From: Draconibacterium sediminis
GTDB lineage: Bacteria; Bacteroidota; Bacteroidia; Bacteroidales; Prolixibacteraceae
NCBI RefSeq assembly: GCF_000949475.1
Contig: NZ_JRHC01000004.1
Coordinates: 1-64,000, forward strand
Direction of reading: 5' to 3'
DNA length: 64,000 bases
Part shown: positions 18,677 to 27,587 of the stretch, one piece after another
Layout of the letters: each line of letters begins with the position of its first letter
Numbering within the stretch: position 1 is the stretch's first letter
Notes under the pieces: generated by a model
The model's database searches: none
Seen by the model: the letters and a program-made list of their open reading frames with translations, nothing else
Told to the model about the DNA's origin: nothing
Translations under genes and position numbers: made by a program

Positions 18677-19252
18677 ATGAAAAACCGGAAAAAGATTGGT
18701 AATAAAATCAAAGAGTTTCGTGAGTTCAGGCAACTTTCGCGCGCTGATTTGGCAATACAGGCTAATTTGGATGAAGCCCAATTGCAGCTGATTGAAGACG
18801 AGGGAAATGTTCCTTCGTTAGGTGTGCTAATTAAAATATCGCGCGCCATGGGTGTGCGTATCGGAACCTTCCTCGACGATCAGGAAACCATTGGTCCGGC
18901 ACTCGTAAATGCTGGCAAAGCTAAAGAAACGCTTAGCTTTTCTACCAAAGACGAAAGTACTCGCGAGCACCTTAACTTTTTCTCGTTGGCACAGGCAAAA
19001 TCCGGAAGACATATGGAGCCGTTTTTGGTTGAAATTGAACCTGCGGAAGAGTCGGATTATAAACTGTCGTCGCACGAAGGCGAAGAGTTTATATATGTGC
19101 TCGAAGGAAGTATTGAGATCAATTACGGAAAAGAAGTTTACCTCTTACAGAAAGGCGATACCATCTATATCGATTCGGTTGTTGCCCACAATATTCACGC
19201 AGCCGGCGAACAGGCTGCAAAAATTCTTGCGGTAGTTTATACTCCCGTGTAA
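18677..19252 (+). CDS. XRE-family transcriptional regulator with C-terminal cupin domain
   Basis: This 191-residue protein has an N-terminal XRE helix-turn-helix (about residues 8-62, IKEFRQLSRADLAIQANLDEAQLQLIEDE with some preceding basics) and a cupin_2 sensor domain (about 105-187, with HEGEEFIYVLEGSIEINYG and VAHNIHA). Such proteins usually repress or activate the neighbouring metabolic gene in response to a small ligand. It lies 15 bp upstream of an acyl-CoA synthetase, so autoregulation of this pair, with an acid or acyl-CoA as ligand, is likely (inference). The ATG at 18677 lies in a leader motif shared with the branching-enzyme gene. Confidence 0.88.
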   Translation: MKNRKKIGNKIKEFREFRQLSRADLAIQANLDEAQLQLIEDEGNVPSLGVLIKISRAMGVRIGTFLDDQETIGPALVNAGKAKETLSFSTKDESTREHLNFFSLAQAKSGRHMEPFLVEIEPAEESDYKLSSHEGEEFIYVLEGSIEINYGKEVYLLQKGDTIYIDSVVAHNIHAAGEQAAKILAVVYTPV

Positions 19253-19267
19253 TTAAAAAACATTTTC

Positions 19268-20920
19268 ATGCAGTTACTTGATTATACCTTAGGAAATATA
19301 CTTGAAAAATGGGCCTTTGAAACGCCAGATAAAGATTTTATTGTTTACCCCGATCGTAACCTGCGATTTTCGTATAAGCAGTTTAACGAACGGGTAGACC
19401 GCCTGGCAAAAGGATTGCTTTTTATCGGTATAAAACCGGGAGATAAAGTAGGTGTGTGGGCAAAAAATGTTCCCGACTGGACCACTCTGATGTTTGCCAC
19501 TGCAAAAATTGGGGCGGTTCTGGTAACGGTTAATACCAATTACAAGCTGGCGGAGCTGGAATACATCCTGAAAAATGCCGATATAAACTCGCTGTTTATT
19601 GTTGATGGATACCGCGACAGCGATTATGTGAAGATGGTGTTTGAATTGGTGCCTGAGCTAAAAACACAACCACGCGGAAAACTGAAATCAGAAAAATTCC
19701 CGCAGCTTAAAAATGTAGGATTTATCGGTCAGCAAAAACATCGCGGAATGTACAGTACCGACGAGTTAATGTTGCTGGGAAGCCACATTGATGATCTGGA
19801 GCTGGAAAGCGTTAAAATAACGCTCAATTGCCACGATGTGGTAAATATGCAATTCACCTCGGGAACAACAGGTTTCCCGAAAGGTGTAATGCTTTCGCAT
19901 CACAATATTCTGAACAACGGTTTTGCAACCGGCGAGTGTATGAAATACACCGAAGACGACCGTTTGTTGGTTTGTGTTCCACTTTTCCACTGTTTTGGTT
20001 GCGTGTTGGCTGTGTGTTCTATCGTAACGCACGGAGCAACAATGGTTTTTACCGAGGATTTTGATCCTTTAATGGTGCTGGCTTCTGTACAAAAGGAAAA
20101 ATGTACAGCGCTTTACGGAGTGCCAACCATGTTTATTGCCGAGTTGAATCACCCGATGTTCGATATGTTCGATCTGTCGTCGTTACGCACAGGAATTATG
20201 GCCGGAGCACTTTGCCCCATTGAAACCATGCGCCAGGTGATGGATAAAATGAACATGAAAGACATAATTATTGTGTACGGTTTAACCGAAAGTTCGCCGG
20301 GAATGACGGCTACGCGCACACATAATTCGGTTGAAGTTCGGGCTACCACGGTTGGTTTTGAATTCCCTAATGTTGAAGTGAAAATCGTGGATCCGGAAAC
20401 CGGCGAAGAATGTAGGCCGGGCGAACAGGGCGAAATCTGTTGCCGTGGTTACAATGTGATGAAAGGCTACTACAACAACCCTGAGGAAACAGCAAAGGTT
20501 ATCGATAAAGAAGGATGGTTGCACTCGGGCGATCTGGCTGTAAAAACCGAAGATGGATTTTATAAAATTACTGGCCGCATAAAAGATATGATCGTGCGTG
20601 GAGGCGAAAATATCTACCCGCGCGAAATTGAAAATTACCTGTATCGTTTGCCGCAAATCGAAGCCGTTGAAGTTGCAGGTGTTCCAAGCAAAAAATATGG
20701 CGAAGCAGTTGGTGCTTTTATTAAACTGAAAAAAGGAGAAAAACTCAGCGAAGAAGAGATTGTAGATTTCTGCCGCGGAAATATTGCCCGGTTTAAAATT
20801 CCGAAATACATCTTTTTTGTTGATGAATTCCCAATGACCGCCAGTGGAAAGATCCAGAAATACAAGCTGAGCGAAATGTCTGTGGAACTGTGTAAGGATC
20901 AGGGTATAGAGATCATCTAG
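19268..20920 (+). CDS. AMP-binding acyl-CoA synthetase (medium/long-chain fatty acid-CoA ligase type)
   Basis: This 550-residue adenylate-forming enzyme carries the P-loop [16 protein letters not shown] (about 197-212), [11 protein letters not shown], the hinge [21 protein letters not shown] split over about 418-440, and the catalytic lysine region [12 protein letters not shown] near the C-terminus. It activates a carboxylic acid with ATP and joins it to CoA; by similarity the substrate is a fatty or short/medium-chain acid, which cannot be fixed from sequence. It is co-transcribed with the XRE-cupin regulator (15-bp gap). This pairing recurs in anaerobes. Confidence 0.88.
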   Translation: MQLLDYTLGNILEKWAFETPDKDFIVYPDRNLRFSYKQFNERVDRLAKGLLFIGIKPGDKVGVWAKNVPDWTTLMFATAKIGAVLVTVNTNYKLAELEYILKNADINSLFIVDGYRDSDYVKMVFELVPELKTQPRGKLKSEKFPQLKNVGFIGQQKHRGMYSTDELMLLGSHIDDLELESVKITLNCHDVVNMQFTSGTTGFPKGVMLSHHNILNNGFATGECMKYTEDDRLLVCVPLFHCFGCVLAVCSIVTHGATMVFTEDFDPLMVLASVQKEKCTALYGVPTMFIAELNHPMFDMFDLSSLRTGIMAGALCPIETMRQVMDKMNMKDIIIVYGLTESSPGMTATRTHNSVEVRATTVGFEFPNVEVKIVDPETGEECRPGEQGEICCRGYNVMKGYYNNPEETAKVIDKEGWLHSGDLAVKTEDGFYKITGRIKDMIVRGGENIYPREIENYLYRLPQIEAVEVAGVPSKKYGEAVGAFIKLKKGEKLSEEEIVDFCRGNIARFKIPKYIFFVDEFPMTASGKIQKYKLSEMSVELCKDQGIEII

Positions 20921-21263
20921 TGTAAGAAAAGATTGATTTTACCTATTGAGAATATATATTCTATAGATATAATTGAATGCTTTTTTTATTTTTTTTAAGA
21001 AGTTACAATCTGCAAGGTAAAATCATAAAACACTATCATTTTTTATTCTCCCATCATTTTCAATTAGGGTTTCGTTTATTTTATCCAAATTCACTTAAAA
21101 GCAGTAAATCGGCGGTATTCTGTCGCTGATGAATATTGATTTTTGTCATGTTTTCGGCCTGTAAAAAGCGCAATTTTCGCGGCTGTTCAGAGAAGCAGTT
21201 TTTTTATGAGTATTTAATTACCACTGCGAAGGGTAATTGATTAGACAGCACAGAGTTTTTTGA

Positions 21264-21293
21264 AGCCATTTGCATAACGCAAGTGGCTTTTTT
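21264..21293 (+). terminator. Intrinsic terminator upstream of pyrH
   Basis: AGCCATTTGC (21264-21273), loop ATAAC, GCAAGTGGCT (21279-21288) with one G-T wobble, then a T-run to 21293. It ends either read-through from the acyl-CoA synthetase gene, 340 bp away, or a separate small RNA. Confidence 0.8.
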
Positions 21294-21426
21294 ATTCATG
21301 AAACTCAAATTTCAAAAACGTAGCGCACTAGAATGTGATTGTTGAACGGCTCACTCTTGCTAAGCACATAAGGATGTTTGATTCAATTAACTATAAAACC
21401 ATTTCCTGTTTTAATTAAGGTTATGC

Positions 21427-21434
21427 TATATTTG
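21427..21434 (+). promoter_or_regulatory. pyrH promoter -7 box
   Basis: TATATTTG matches TAnnTTTG exactly and sits 25 bp before the pyrH ATG. A TTTC at 21402-21405 with 21-bp spacing is a weak -33 partner. Confidence 0.6.
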
Positions 21435-21458
21435 TGCATCTAAAAAACGCAAATAATC

Positions 21459-22169
21459 ATGGCAAAATACAAACGCATTCTACTAAAACTCAGCGGCGAA
21501 TCGCTGATGGGTGATCAACAATACGGAATAGACCAGCAACGACTTGGCGATTATGCCGAGGAAATTGCAGCAATTGTAAAATCGGGTGTGCAGGTTGGCA
21601 TTGTAATTGGCGGCGGTAATATTTTTCGCGGACTAAGCGGAGCAGCCAAAGGTTTCGATCGTGTAAAAGGCGACCAGATGGGGATGCTGGCAACTGTAAT
21701 AAACAGTCTCGCTTTAAACTCAGCACTGGTTGGTCAGGGAATTAAATCGAAAGTACTAACCGCAATCCGAATGGAGCCTGTTGGCGAGTATTACTCGAAA
21801 GACAAAGCTGTTGAGGCTTTGGAAAATGGCGAAGTCGTAATTATATCAGGAGGAACAGGGAATCCGTACTTTACCACCGATACGGCAAGTGCCCTGCGTG
21901 GAATCGAAATTGAAGCCGAAGTTATGCTGAAGGGAACCCGCGTTGACGGTATTTATACGGCCGATCCGGAAAAGGATAAAACCGCAACCAAGTTCGATAA
22001 AATCAGTTTCGACGAAATTTATAATCGTAACCTGCGAATAATGGATCTTACCGCTACAACTTTGTGTAAGGAGAACAATTTGCCGATTTATGTTTTTAAT
22101 ATGGATCAAAAGGGTAATTTACAGAAAGTTATGGGTGGTGAGGATCTCGGAACTTTGGTGTATTGCTAA
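21459..22169 (+). CDS. pyrH: UMP kinase
   Basis: This 236-residue bacterial UMP kinase phosphorylates UMP to UDP for pyrimidine nucleotide supply. It is an amino-acid-kinase-fold protein with the N-terminal nucleotide loop KLSGESLMGD, VIGGGNIFRG, GDQMGMLATVINSLAL, and GGTGNPYFTTDTASALRGIEIEAE split by the usual catalytic loops. Length and order are typical. It is followed by frr 107 bp later, the standard bacterial pairing, though each gene here has its own TAnnTTTG box. Confidence 0.97.
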   Translation: MAKYKRILLKLSGESLMGDQQYGIDQQRLGDYAEEIAAIVKSGVQVGIVIGGGNIFRGLSGAAKGFDRVKGDQMGMLATVINSLALNSALVGQGIKSKVLTAIRMEPVGEYYSKDKAVEALENGEVVIISGGTGNPYFTTDTASALRGIEIEAEVMLKGTRVDGIYTADPEKDKTATKFDKISFDEIYNRNLRIMDLTATTLCKENNLPIYVFNMDQKGNLQKVMGGEDLGTLVYC

Positions 22170-22231
22170 GCCTTATTTATTTGAAACAGGAATAAATTGG
22201 GTAAAAAATTTTTGGGAATTTATATTTTTTC

Positions 22232-22239
22232 TATATTTG
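22232..22239 (+). promoter_or_regulatory. frr promoter -7 box
   Basis: TATATTTG, an exact TAnnTTTG match 37 bp before the frr ATG, with TTTG at 22211-22214 upstream (17-bp spacing). Confidence 0.6.
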
Positions 22240-22276
22240 CTGACAGTCCACAGTTGGATAGACAGTGTTATTACCG

Positions 22277-22840
22277 ATGCAAGAAGAAGTAGAGTTTATT
22301 TTAGATCATTGTAAAGAGAAAATGGCAGCTGCCATTGAACACCTTGAGAAGGAATTGGTACACATCCGTGCAGGTAAAGCAAGTCCAGCTATGTTAGATG
22401 GAGTTCATGTGGAATATTATGGTAGTCAAACGCCACTAAATCAGGTTTCTAACGTAAGTACACCTGATGCACGAACAATTGCTGTTCAGCCCTGGGAAAA
22501 GAATTTGATCCCACAAATTGAAAAAGCAATTCTTAATGCAAATTTGGGATTAAACCCGGATAACAACGGCGAGATTATCAGGATTAATATTCCGGTACTG
22601 ACTGAAGAAAGACGAAGAGGTTTGGTAAAACAAGCCCATCAGGAAGGTGAAAACGCAAAAGTAAGCGTTCGTGGAGCACGAAAAGATTCGAACGATAGCC
22701 TTAAGAAACTTCTAAAAGAAGGATTGTCGGAGGATATCGAGAAAGACGCGGAAGCGGAAGTGCAACGACTGACTGATGAATTTGGTAAGAAGATCGACGC
22801 CTTGGTGGAAGCCAAGGAAGAAGATATAATGACTATTTAA
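22277..22840 (+). CDS. frr: Ribosome recycling factor
   Basis: This 187-residue protein works with EF-G to split post-termination ribosomes. It shows the family helices and core LVHIRAGKASPAMLDGVHVEYYG in segments, plus RINIPVLTEERRRGLVK and KVSVRGARKDSND. The start is placed at the ATG at 22277, giving MQEEVEFILDH; an in-frame GTG at 22265 would add only four residues and lies closer to the promoter. It is followed by a clear terminator. Confidence 0.97.
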   Translation: MQEEVEFILDHCKEKMAAAIEHLEKELVHIRAGKASPAMLDGVHVEYYGSQTPLNQVSNVSTPDARTIAVQPWEKNLIPQIEKAILNANLGLNPDNNGEIIRINIPVLTEERRRGLVKQAHQEGENAKVSVRGARKDSNDSLKKLLKEGLSEDIEKDAEAEVQRLTDEFGKKIDALVEAKEEDIMTI

Positions 22841-22894
22841 TTGTTTCTAGTTTTCTGTTTTCTGAACATTGTTTAATTGTTTTCATGGCTTTGA

Positions 22895-22922
22895 GGCAGC
22901 TTGTAGAAGCTGCCTTTTTTTT
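22895..22922 (+). terminator. Intrinsic terminator after frr
   Basis: GGCAGCTT (22895-22902), loop GTAG, AAGCTGCC (22907-22914), then eight T. Perfect 8-bp stem. Confidence 0.9.
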
Positions 22923-22932
22923 GTCCAAAATT

Positions 22933-23568
22933 TTACTTCTTTCTGAAGTAATAACTTTTTCGCTCCTCTTTACAGTCAAAGGTAAATACTTCTGTTTCTT
23001 CCGAATAGAACACGGACAGTAAGCCAATATCGCCCGCGCAGAACAAACTGTGGATACACATGATGAGAGTAAACACATAAACCAGCGGATGGTTAAAAAA
23101 GATAATAACTCCGGCAAAAGTGATTAGTTTTACTACAACCAATGGAGCAAGCGCAACAAAGGTAAACTGCCTGCGGTTAAAAACATGGCGGTCGGCTTCG
23201 GCGTAAAACATAAACTTTTTAAAAAAGGCTCCGTACCGCACACTTTTAGCACCGGTAAGTTTTATGGCAATACCATGCAACAGCTCGTGAATGATGACCA
23301 GCACGGTTGCACAAAAAACAACAGTCCCTACACTGTGCCAAAGTGGTTCGCTGGTGCCTTTAAAACTTAAAATCACAGCGCGGGTAATAATGAATAAACC
23401 CAGCAGTATCATAACGGCCTGATAGACCATAAATCCTTTAACCAACCAACCACCTTTTTCCAGTTGCGAAAACACAAACGACTTAATCTCATCGTGTTTC
23501 GGTTCCGCCAGAAGTTCGTAATCGTCTCCGTTTTTTAATTCTTCTATCGATGGATTATTCCTTTTCAT
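22933..23568 (-). CDS. DUF3267 membrane protein, putative zinc metalloprotease
   Basis: This 211-residue integral membrane protein has a gluzincin-like motif H94-E-L-L-H98 inside its second hydrophobic stretch and about four predicted membrane segments (around 43-65, 78-100, 125-150 and 155-180). It fits DUF3267, a family related in topology to site-2-type or M50-like peptidases. Substrate and role are unknown. The last gene of a two-gene unit, its first 14 bp overlap the end of the flippase gene, so the two are probably translated together. Confidence 0.8.
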   Translation of the reverse strand: MKRNNPSIEELKNGDDYELLAEPKHDEIKSFVFSQLEKGGWLVKGFMVYQAVMILLGLFIITRAVILSFKGTSEPLWHSVGTVVFCATVLVIIHELLHGIAIKLTGAKSVRYGAFFKKFMFYAEADRHVFNRRQFTFVALAPLVVVKLITFAGVIIFFNHPLVYVFTLIMCIHSLFCAGDIGLLSVFYSEETEVFTFDCKEERKSYYFRKK

Positions 23569-25003
23569 AACGAATGATCTGATACAGATCTTTTAAGTTA
23601 AAAAGCCTGAACAATACAGCCAGAATTACCGAGCCAGCCAACATGGCAAGATAGCCGTAAAACCATTGGCCGGTTTGTTTCGAAATCAGCCCTGTAACAA
23701 CCACTGCCCCGATAAACATAACCAACCGGATGATGTAAGAAAGCCGAGGTTTTATTTTAAATATGAAAAGGGCAAGGCCGAGTTGGGTAAAACCGGTAAA
23801 CAACTGGGTAGCTACACTTGCATAGGCCGATCCGTAGGCCATAAATCGCGGAATGAGTACCAGGTTAAGCACAATGTTCAACAACATTCCGCAAAAAGCC
23901 ATAATGTTAAGTTGTTTCATGCTGCCGTTGGCGGTTAGTAAAGTGCCAAAAATATAGGTGCCGGCAATGCCTATAAATCCGGTCATCAGAATTCCCAAAA
24001 TGCCTGCTGAATGCCCGGTGCTTGAGGTGTATAGCGCGCCCATTATCTCGTTATCGTAAAATATACTCGAAACAGCAATAATTATTGCCGGCACGATTAA
24101 AAGCGTAAAGGAAAGTTTCACCATCTGCCCGATATGTTCCTTTTGTTTGATCATTTTTGCAAAAATCGGCAACAGTAAGCCCGCGAACAGTAACCCAAAC
24201 ATTGATACGGCATCCAGCAACCGAAATGACTGTGCATAAATACCGGCCTGCTCTTTTCCAATCGGATTTGGGAGCAGACGTTCCAGCAAAACAGAATCAA
24301 TACGGTTGTAAAACGACATCAGCAAAATAAGGAGTGCATAAGGATATGATTTCCGAAGAAATACACGAAAGAAGGAAAGGTCGAATCGCATTTTTATGCG
24401 CCCCGATTTGGTCAGCACAACAACAAAAGTAGTTATCGCGGTTAGCACGTAGGCAATGGTTTGCACGTAAACGTACCATTCGATTGAAAAACGGATACTT
24501 GTCCACGATGTAAAAAGTAAAATGCTACAAAGAATGAGCATAATACTCCGGTCTAAAACCGATATTAAACTGTCAGTCCGGAACAGGTGTAAAGCGCTGA
24601 GATTGGACCTTAAATAAAGTGTGAAAGAGATCAGAAACTGGTTGAAGATTAAAAAGAAAAGCAGGTGAAACTGAATGTTGTTGTACCCGATAATGGCCGC
24701 AATTCCTAAACTGAAAATAGCATAAACAACGGCCAAAAGAATCTTCAACCCTATGATGTTGGAAAGGTGTTTTGGTAACAAAAAGTTATGCTGTGCAATG
24801 TTGCGGTTGTTGTAGTTGGTAATCCCAACATCGAGCAAAATATTAAGCAACATCGAGAAGTTGAACAGCGCGAAATACAGTCCAAAAGTCTCGTCGCCAA
24901 CCGAGTTTTGCACCGTCCTGTCGATACCAAAAATCCACATTGGTTTTATCAGCAGATTCAGGAAAAGTAATAATATCAGGTTGGTTACAAATTTGCGTTT
25001 CAA
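23555..25003 (-). CDS. Polysaccharide flippase (MATE-like, Wzx/MviN superfamily)
   Basis: This 482-residue protein has roughly 12-14 hydrophobic helices and begins with the typical KRKFVTNLILLLFLNLLIKP and FGIDRTVQNSVG of Bacteroidota polysaccharide biosynthesis flippases. It is expected to move lipid-linked sugars across the inner membrane. The start is a TTG (25001-25003); no better ATG lies upstream and the N-terminus matches the family. It is divergent from a GT4 glycosyltransferase (25101) and overlaps the DUF3267 gene, suggesting a small envelope-glycan group. Confidence 0.88.
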   Translation of the reverse strand: MKRKFVTNLILLLFLNLLIKPMWIFGIDRTVQNSVGDETFGLYFALFNFSMLLNILLDVGITNYNNRNIAQHNFLLPKHLSNIIGLKILLAVVYAIFSLGIAAIIGYNNIQFHLLFFLIFNQFLISFTLYLRSNLSALHLFRTDSLISVLDRSIMLILCSILLFTSWTSIRFSIEWYVYVQTIAYVLTAITTFVVVLTKSGRIKMRFDLSFFRVFLRKSYPYALLILLMSFYNRIDSVLLERLLPNPIGKEQAGIYAQSFRLLDAVSMFGLLFAGLLLPIFAKMIKQKEHIGQMVKLSFTLLIVPAIIIAVSSIFYDNEIMGALYTSSTGHSAGILGILMTGFIGIAGTYIFGTLLTANGSMKQLNIMAFCGMLLNIVLNLVLIPRFMAYGSAYASVATQLFTGFTQLGLALFIFKIKPRLSYIIRLVMFIGAVVVTGLISKQTGQWFYGYLAMLAGSVILAVLFRLFNLKDLYQIIRYEKE

Positions 25004-25100
25004 AACACCGTGTTTCTTGAATTGTATCTAGAATTTGAATACTTAAAAGTAACAAATATTTGAACAGACTTTGTACATTTACGAAAAATCGACAGCACTT

Positions 25101-26225
25101 ATGGTTATTGCCGTAAATACTCGTTTATTAATAAAGGGGAAGCTTGAGGGAATAGGCTGGTTTACTTATGAAACGCTAAAACGGATGACGATCAATCATC
25201 CTGAGCATGAGTTTATTTTTATATTCGACAGGCCATACAGCAAGGATTATATTTTTGCCGAAAATGTTACTCCGGTAGTTATTGGGCCGCCAACACGCCA
25301 TGCGTTTTTGTGGTACCTTTGGTTTGAATTCCGAATCCCGGCAATCCTGAAAAAATACAAAGCAGATCTTTTTCTGTCGCCCGATGGTTATCTTTCGCAA
25401 CGCACCAAAGTGCCGCAGTTGGGTGTAATTCACGACATAAACTTTGTGCATCGTCCCGATGATCTTCCCTGGCTGAAAGCAAAATACTACAATTATTATT
25501 TCCCAAAATTTGCCCGACTGGCAAAACGGATTGCCACGGTGTCGTTTTATTCGAAAGAAGATATTACGCGTTCGTTTAAAGTGGATTACGACAAAATTGA
25601 TGTGGTTTACGACGGTATTAACCAGATTTTTGAGCCCCTATCTGATGACGAGAAAATGGAGGTGCGTTCCATGTTTACAAATGGTGCAGAATATTTTCTG
25701 TTTGTTGGCGCTTTACATCCGCGGAAAAATGTTTGTGGTTTACTAAAGGCTTTTGATGCGTTTAAAAGTGTGGTTAACAATACAACAAAACTGGTAATTG
25801 TTGGGGGCGAAATGCATAAAACAGGCGATATTTTTGAGACCTACGAAAATATGCGTCATAAAGATGATGTAGTGTTTACGGGGCGTGTAACAACGGCCGA
25901 TTTGCACGATATTTTCGGGGCAGCAATGGCACTTACTTTTGTGCCGTTTTTCGAAGGTTTTGGTATTCCGGTGGTGGAGGCCATGAGTGCCGGTATTCCG
26001 GTGATCTGCTCCAATACAACGTCTATTCCTGAAGTTGGCGGCAATGCAGTACTTTATGCCGATCCGTTAAAAATCGATCAGATTACTGATGCCATGATTA
26101 AGTTGCACGAAGACCCGGATTTGCGCGCCGAGCTGGTAGAGAAAGGGTTTCAGCAGAAAAAGAAGTTTAGCTGGGACGAAACAGCGCGTTTGCTGTGGAT
26201 GAGCGTTGAAAAGAGTTTGCAGTAA
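25101..26225 (+). CDS. Glycosyltransferase family 4 protein
   Basis: This 374-residue GT-B glycosyltransferase has the N-terminal VIAVNTRLLIKGKLEGIGWF, LGVIHDINFVHRPDD, a Rossmann motif FLFVGALHPRKNV and the donor-site FVPFFEGFGIPVVEAMSAG (E-x7-E). These are retaining GT4 features (mannosyl- or glucosyltransferase-like). No signal or membrane segment is seen, so it acts on the cytoplasmic face. The ATG at 25101 is chosen over an in-frame TTG at 25071. It is divergent from the flippase, and a role in exopolysaccharide or O-antigen synthesis is inference. Confidence 0.85.
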   Translation: MVIAVNTRLLIKGKLEGIGWFTYETLKRMTINHPEHEFIFIFDRPYSKDYIFAENVTPVVIGPPTRHAFLWYLWFEFRIPAILKKYKADLFLSPDGYLSQRTKVPQLGVIHDINFVHRPDDLPWLKAKYYNYYFPKFARLAKRIATVSFYSKEDITRSFKVDYDKIDVVYDGINQIFEPLSDDEKMEVRSMFTNGAEYFLFVGALHPRKNVCGLLKAFDAFKSVVNNTTKLVIVGGEMHKTGDIFETYENMRHKDDVVFTGRVTTADLHDIFGAAMALTFVPFFEGFGIPVVEAMSAGIPVICSNTTSIPEVGGNAVLYADPLKIDQITDAMIKLHEDPDLRAELVEKGFQQKKKFSWDETARLLWMSVEKSLQ

Positions 26226-26285
26226 CAGTTTTCAGTCGCAGTGAGCAGTTTAACAATTTGACAGTTTAGCAATTTAACAATTTGC
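26226..26285 (+). repeat. Dispersed intergenic repeat, fourth copy
   Basis: CAGTTTTCAGTCGCAG at 26226-26241 is identical to the three copies at 5308, 5462 and 5720. Downstream it continues with ACAATTTGACA and variants as at 5720-5778, so the repeated unit is about 50-60 bp. It begins directly at the GT4 stop codon. Confidence 0.75.
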
Positions 26286-26293
26286 CCGTTTTC

Positions 26294-26905
26294 ATGGAGA
26301 AACAAAAACTACTTCCTTTTTACAACAAGAATACAATTGAAGCCGGTTGCGACGAAGCCGGTAGAGGCTGCCTGGCCGGACCGGTATTTGCCGCTGCGGT
26401 AATTCTGCCGGCCGACTTTGAAAATGGACTGTTAAACGATTCAAAAAAACTAAGCGAAAAACAACGTTACCACTTACGTCCGCTGATTGAAGAACAGGCG
26501 CTGGCCTGGGCAGTGGTTGCGGTCGACAACAAGGAAATTGATGAGGTAAATATTCTGAATGCCTCTTTTCTGGCCATGAACAGGGCGGTTGAAAAACTTG
26601 AAACCGTTCCAGAACATTTGTTAATAGACGGTAACCGATTCCGTACAAAAAGCAAAATCCCATATACCTGCATGATAAAGGGCGACGGACGGTTTTATTC
26701 CATTGCCGCAGCATCAATCCTGGCCAAAACGTACCGCGACGATTACATGGCCGAAATCCACAAGGAGTTTCCATATTACGACTGGGATAAAAACAAAGGA
26801 TACCCAACAAAAAAACACCGCGCCGCTATAAAGCAATTCGGACCAACAAAATACCACCGCATGACGTTTCGCCTGTTGGATGAACAACTTTCGCTTGATT
26901 TATAG
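26294..26905 (+). CDS. rnhB: Ribonuclease HII
   Basis: This 203-residue cytoplasmic enzyme cleaves the RNA strand of RNA-DNA hybrids and starts ribonucleotide excision. The conserved [15 protein letters not shown] (Asp and Glu of the metal site), [18 protein letters not shown] and the C-terminal [21 protein letters not shown] are all present. The start is set at the ATG at 26294 ([11 protein letters not shown]); an in-frame TTG at 26282 adds four residues derived from the repeat upstream. Confidence 0.96.
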   Translation: MEKQKLLPFYNKNTIEAGCDEAGRGCLAGPVFAAAVILPADFENGLLNDSKKLSEKQRYHLRPLIEEQALAWAVVAVDNKEIDEVNILNASFLAMNRAVEKLETVPEHLLIDGNRFRTKSKIPYTCMIKGDGRFYSIAAASILAKTYRDDYMAEIHKEFPYYDWDKNKGYPTKKHRAAIKQFGPTKYHRMTFRLLDEQLSLDL

Positions 26906-26936
26906 TCGATTGCAATACTTTTGCTTTGTCTAAGAA

Positions 26937-26969
26937 AGTGATAGTATGACTTTAAGTCATGCTATCACT
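26937..26969. repeat. 15-bp stem palindrome after rnhB
   Basis: AGTGATAGTATGACT (26937-26951), loop TTA, AGTCATGCTATCACT (26955-26969): 15 pairs with one G-T wobble. There is no T-run, so it is not a standard terminator. A diverged copy of its outer parts (GTGATAGTATGA ... TCACTGA.TTTA) lies at 31287-31323. Confidence 0.7.
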
Positions 26970-27047
26970 GAGTTTAGAAAAATATTTTACCCCTCAGGCA
27001 ACGTTTTTGGTTTACCTTGCATTTTAAAGTTGAAAGCAAACAAATAA

Positions 27048-27587
27048 GTGCAACTCGAAAAACTAATTCATAAAGTAAAAAAGGGAGACCGGCGGGCTCA
27101 GAAGCTGCTGTTCGATAAATATGTCGACCACTTGTATGCCGTTGCCCGGCGATATGCCGTTAATGATGAATTGGCAGAAGACGCACTTTTTCAGGCTTTT
27201 ATGAAGATCTATACCAAGTTGCCTGATTTTGAATACATCAACGAGCCGGCATTGCTGGGGTGGTTAACACGTATTGTAATTAACCAAACGCTGATGGACA
27301 GGCGAAAAGAACTGAGTACACTTTACAAAGTGGAAACGCTGGATGAAGAACGTCATGAAAGCAGTTGGATTGAAGAGATGGACGACGGAGCGCTGATTGA
27401 CCTGGTAAATGAATTGCCGGATGGATACCGAACCGTGTTTTTAATGAATGTTGTTGATGGTTATGCACACAAAGAAATTGCCGAATTGCTGGGAATTTCG
27501 GAAAGCACATCACGGTCGCAATTTTTTAAAGCACGCCAATTTTTACAAAAGAAACTTGCACAGGATTATGGACAAGCTGGAACATAG
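27048..27587 (+). CDS. ECF-type RNA polymerase sigma-70 factor
   Basis: This 179-residue sigma factor has region 2 at about residues 20-90 (KLLFDKYVDHLYAVARRY, DALFQAFMKIYTKLPDF) and region 4 at about 118-175 (LPDGYRTVFLMNVVDGYAHK, EIAELLGISESTSRSQFF). It begins with GTG at 27048; no in-frame ATG exists before conserved region 2. It overlaps the next gene by 20 bp, and that gene encodes a membrane-anchored protein with the layout of an anti-sigma factor. Signal and regulon are unknown. Confidence 0.92.
   Translation: MQLEKLIHKVKKGDRRAQKLLFDKYVDHLYAVARRYAVNDELAEDALFQAFMKIYTKLPDFEYINEPALLGWLTRIVINQTLMDRRKELSTLYKVETLDEERHESSWIEEMDDGALIDLVNELPDGYRTVFLMNVVDGYAHKEIAELLGISESTSRSQFFKARQFLQKKLAQDYGQAGT

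Larger units (their letters stand above)
20921..21458. other. Gene-free region with possible structured RNA, upstream of pyrH
   Basis: No protein gene is supported in these 538 bp. GATTTTACCT (20935-20944) is the exact inverse complement of AGGTAAAATC (21015-21024), enclosing 70 AT-rich bases. Further on AATTACC and GGTAATT flank 9 nt near 21215-21237, followed by a strong terminator at 21264-21293. Together these suggest a non-coding transcript, but I recognise no family. The pyrH promoter lies at the right edge. Confidence 0.45.

Noticed and set aside
20945-20965. AGAATATATATTCT palindrome as a terminator of the acyl-CoA synthetase gene
   Set aside because: Pure A/T stem with no proper T-run next to it; too weak to call.
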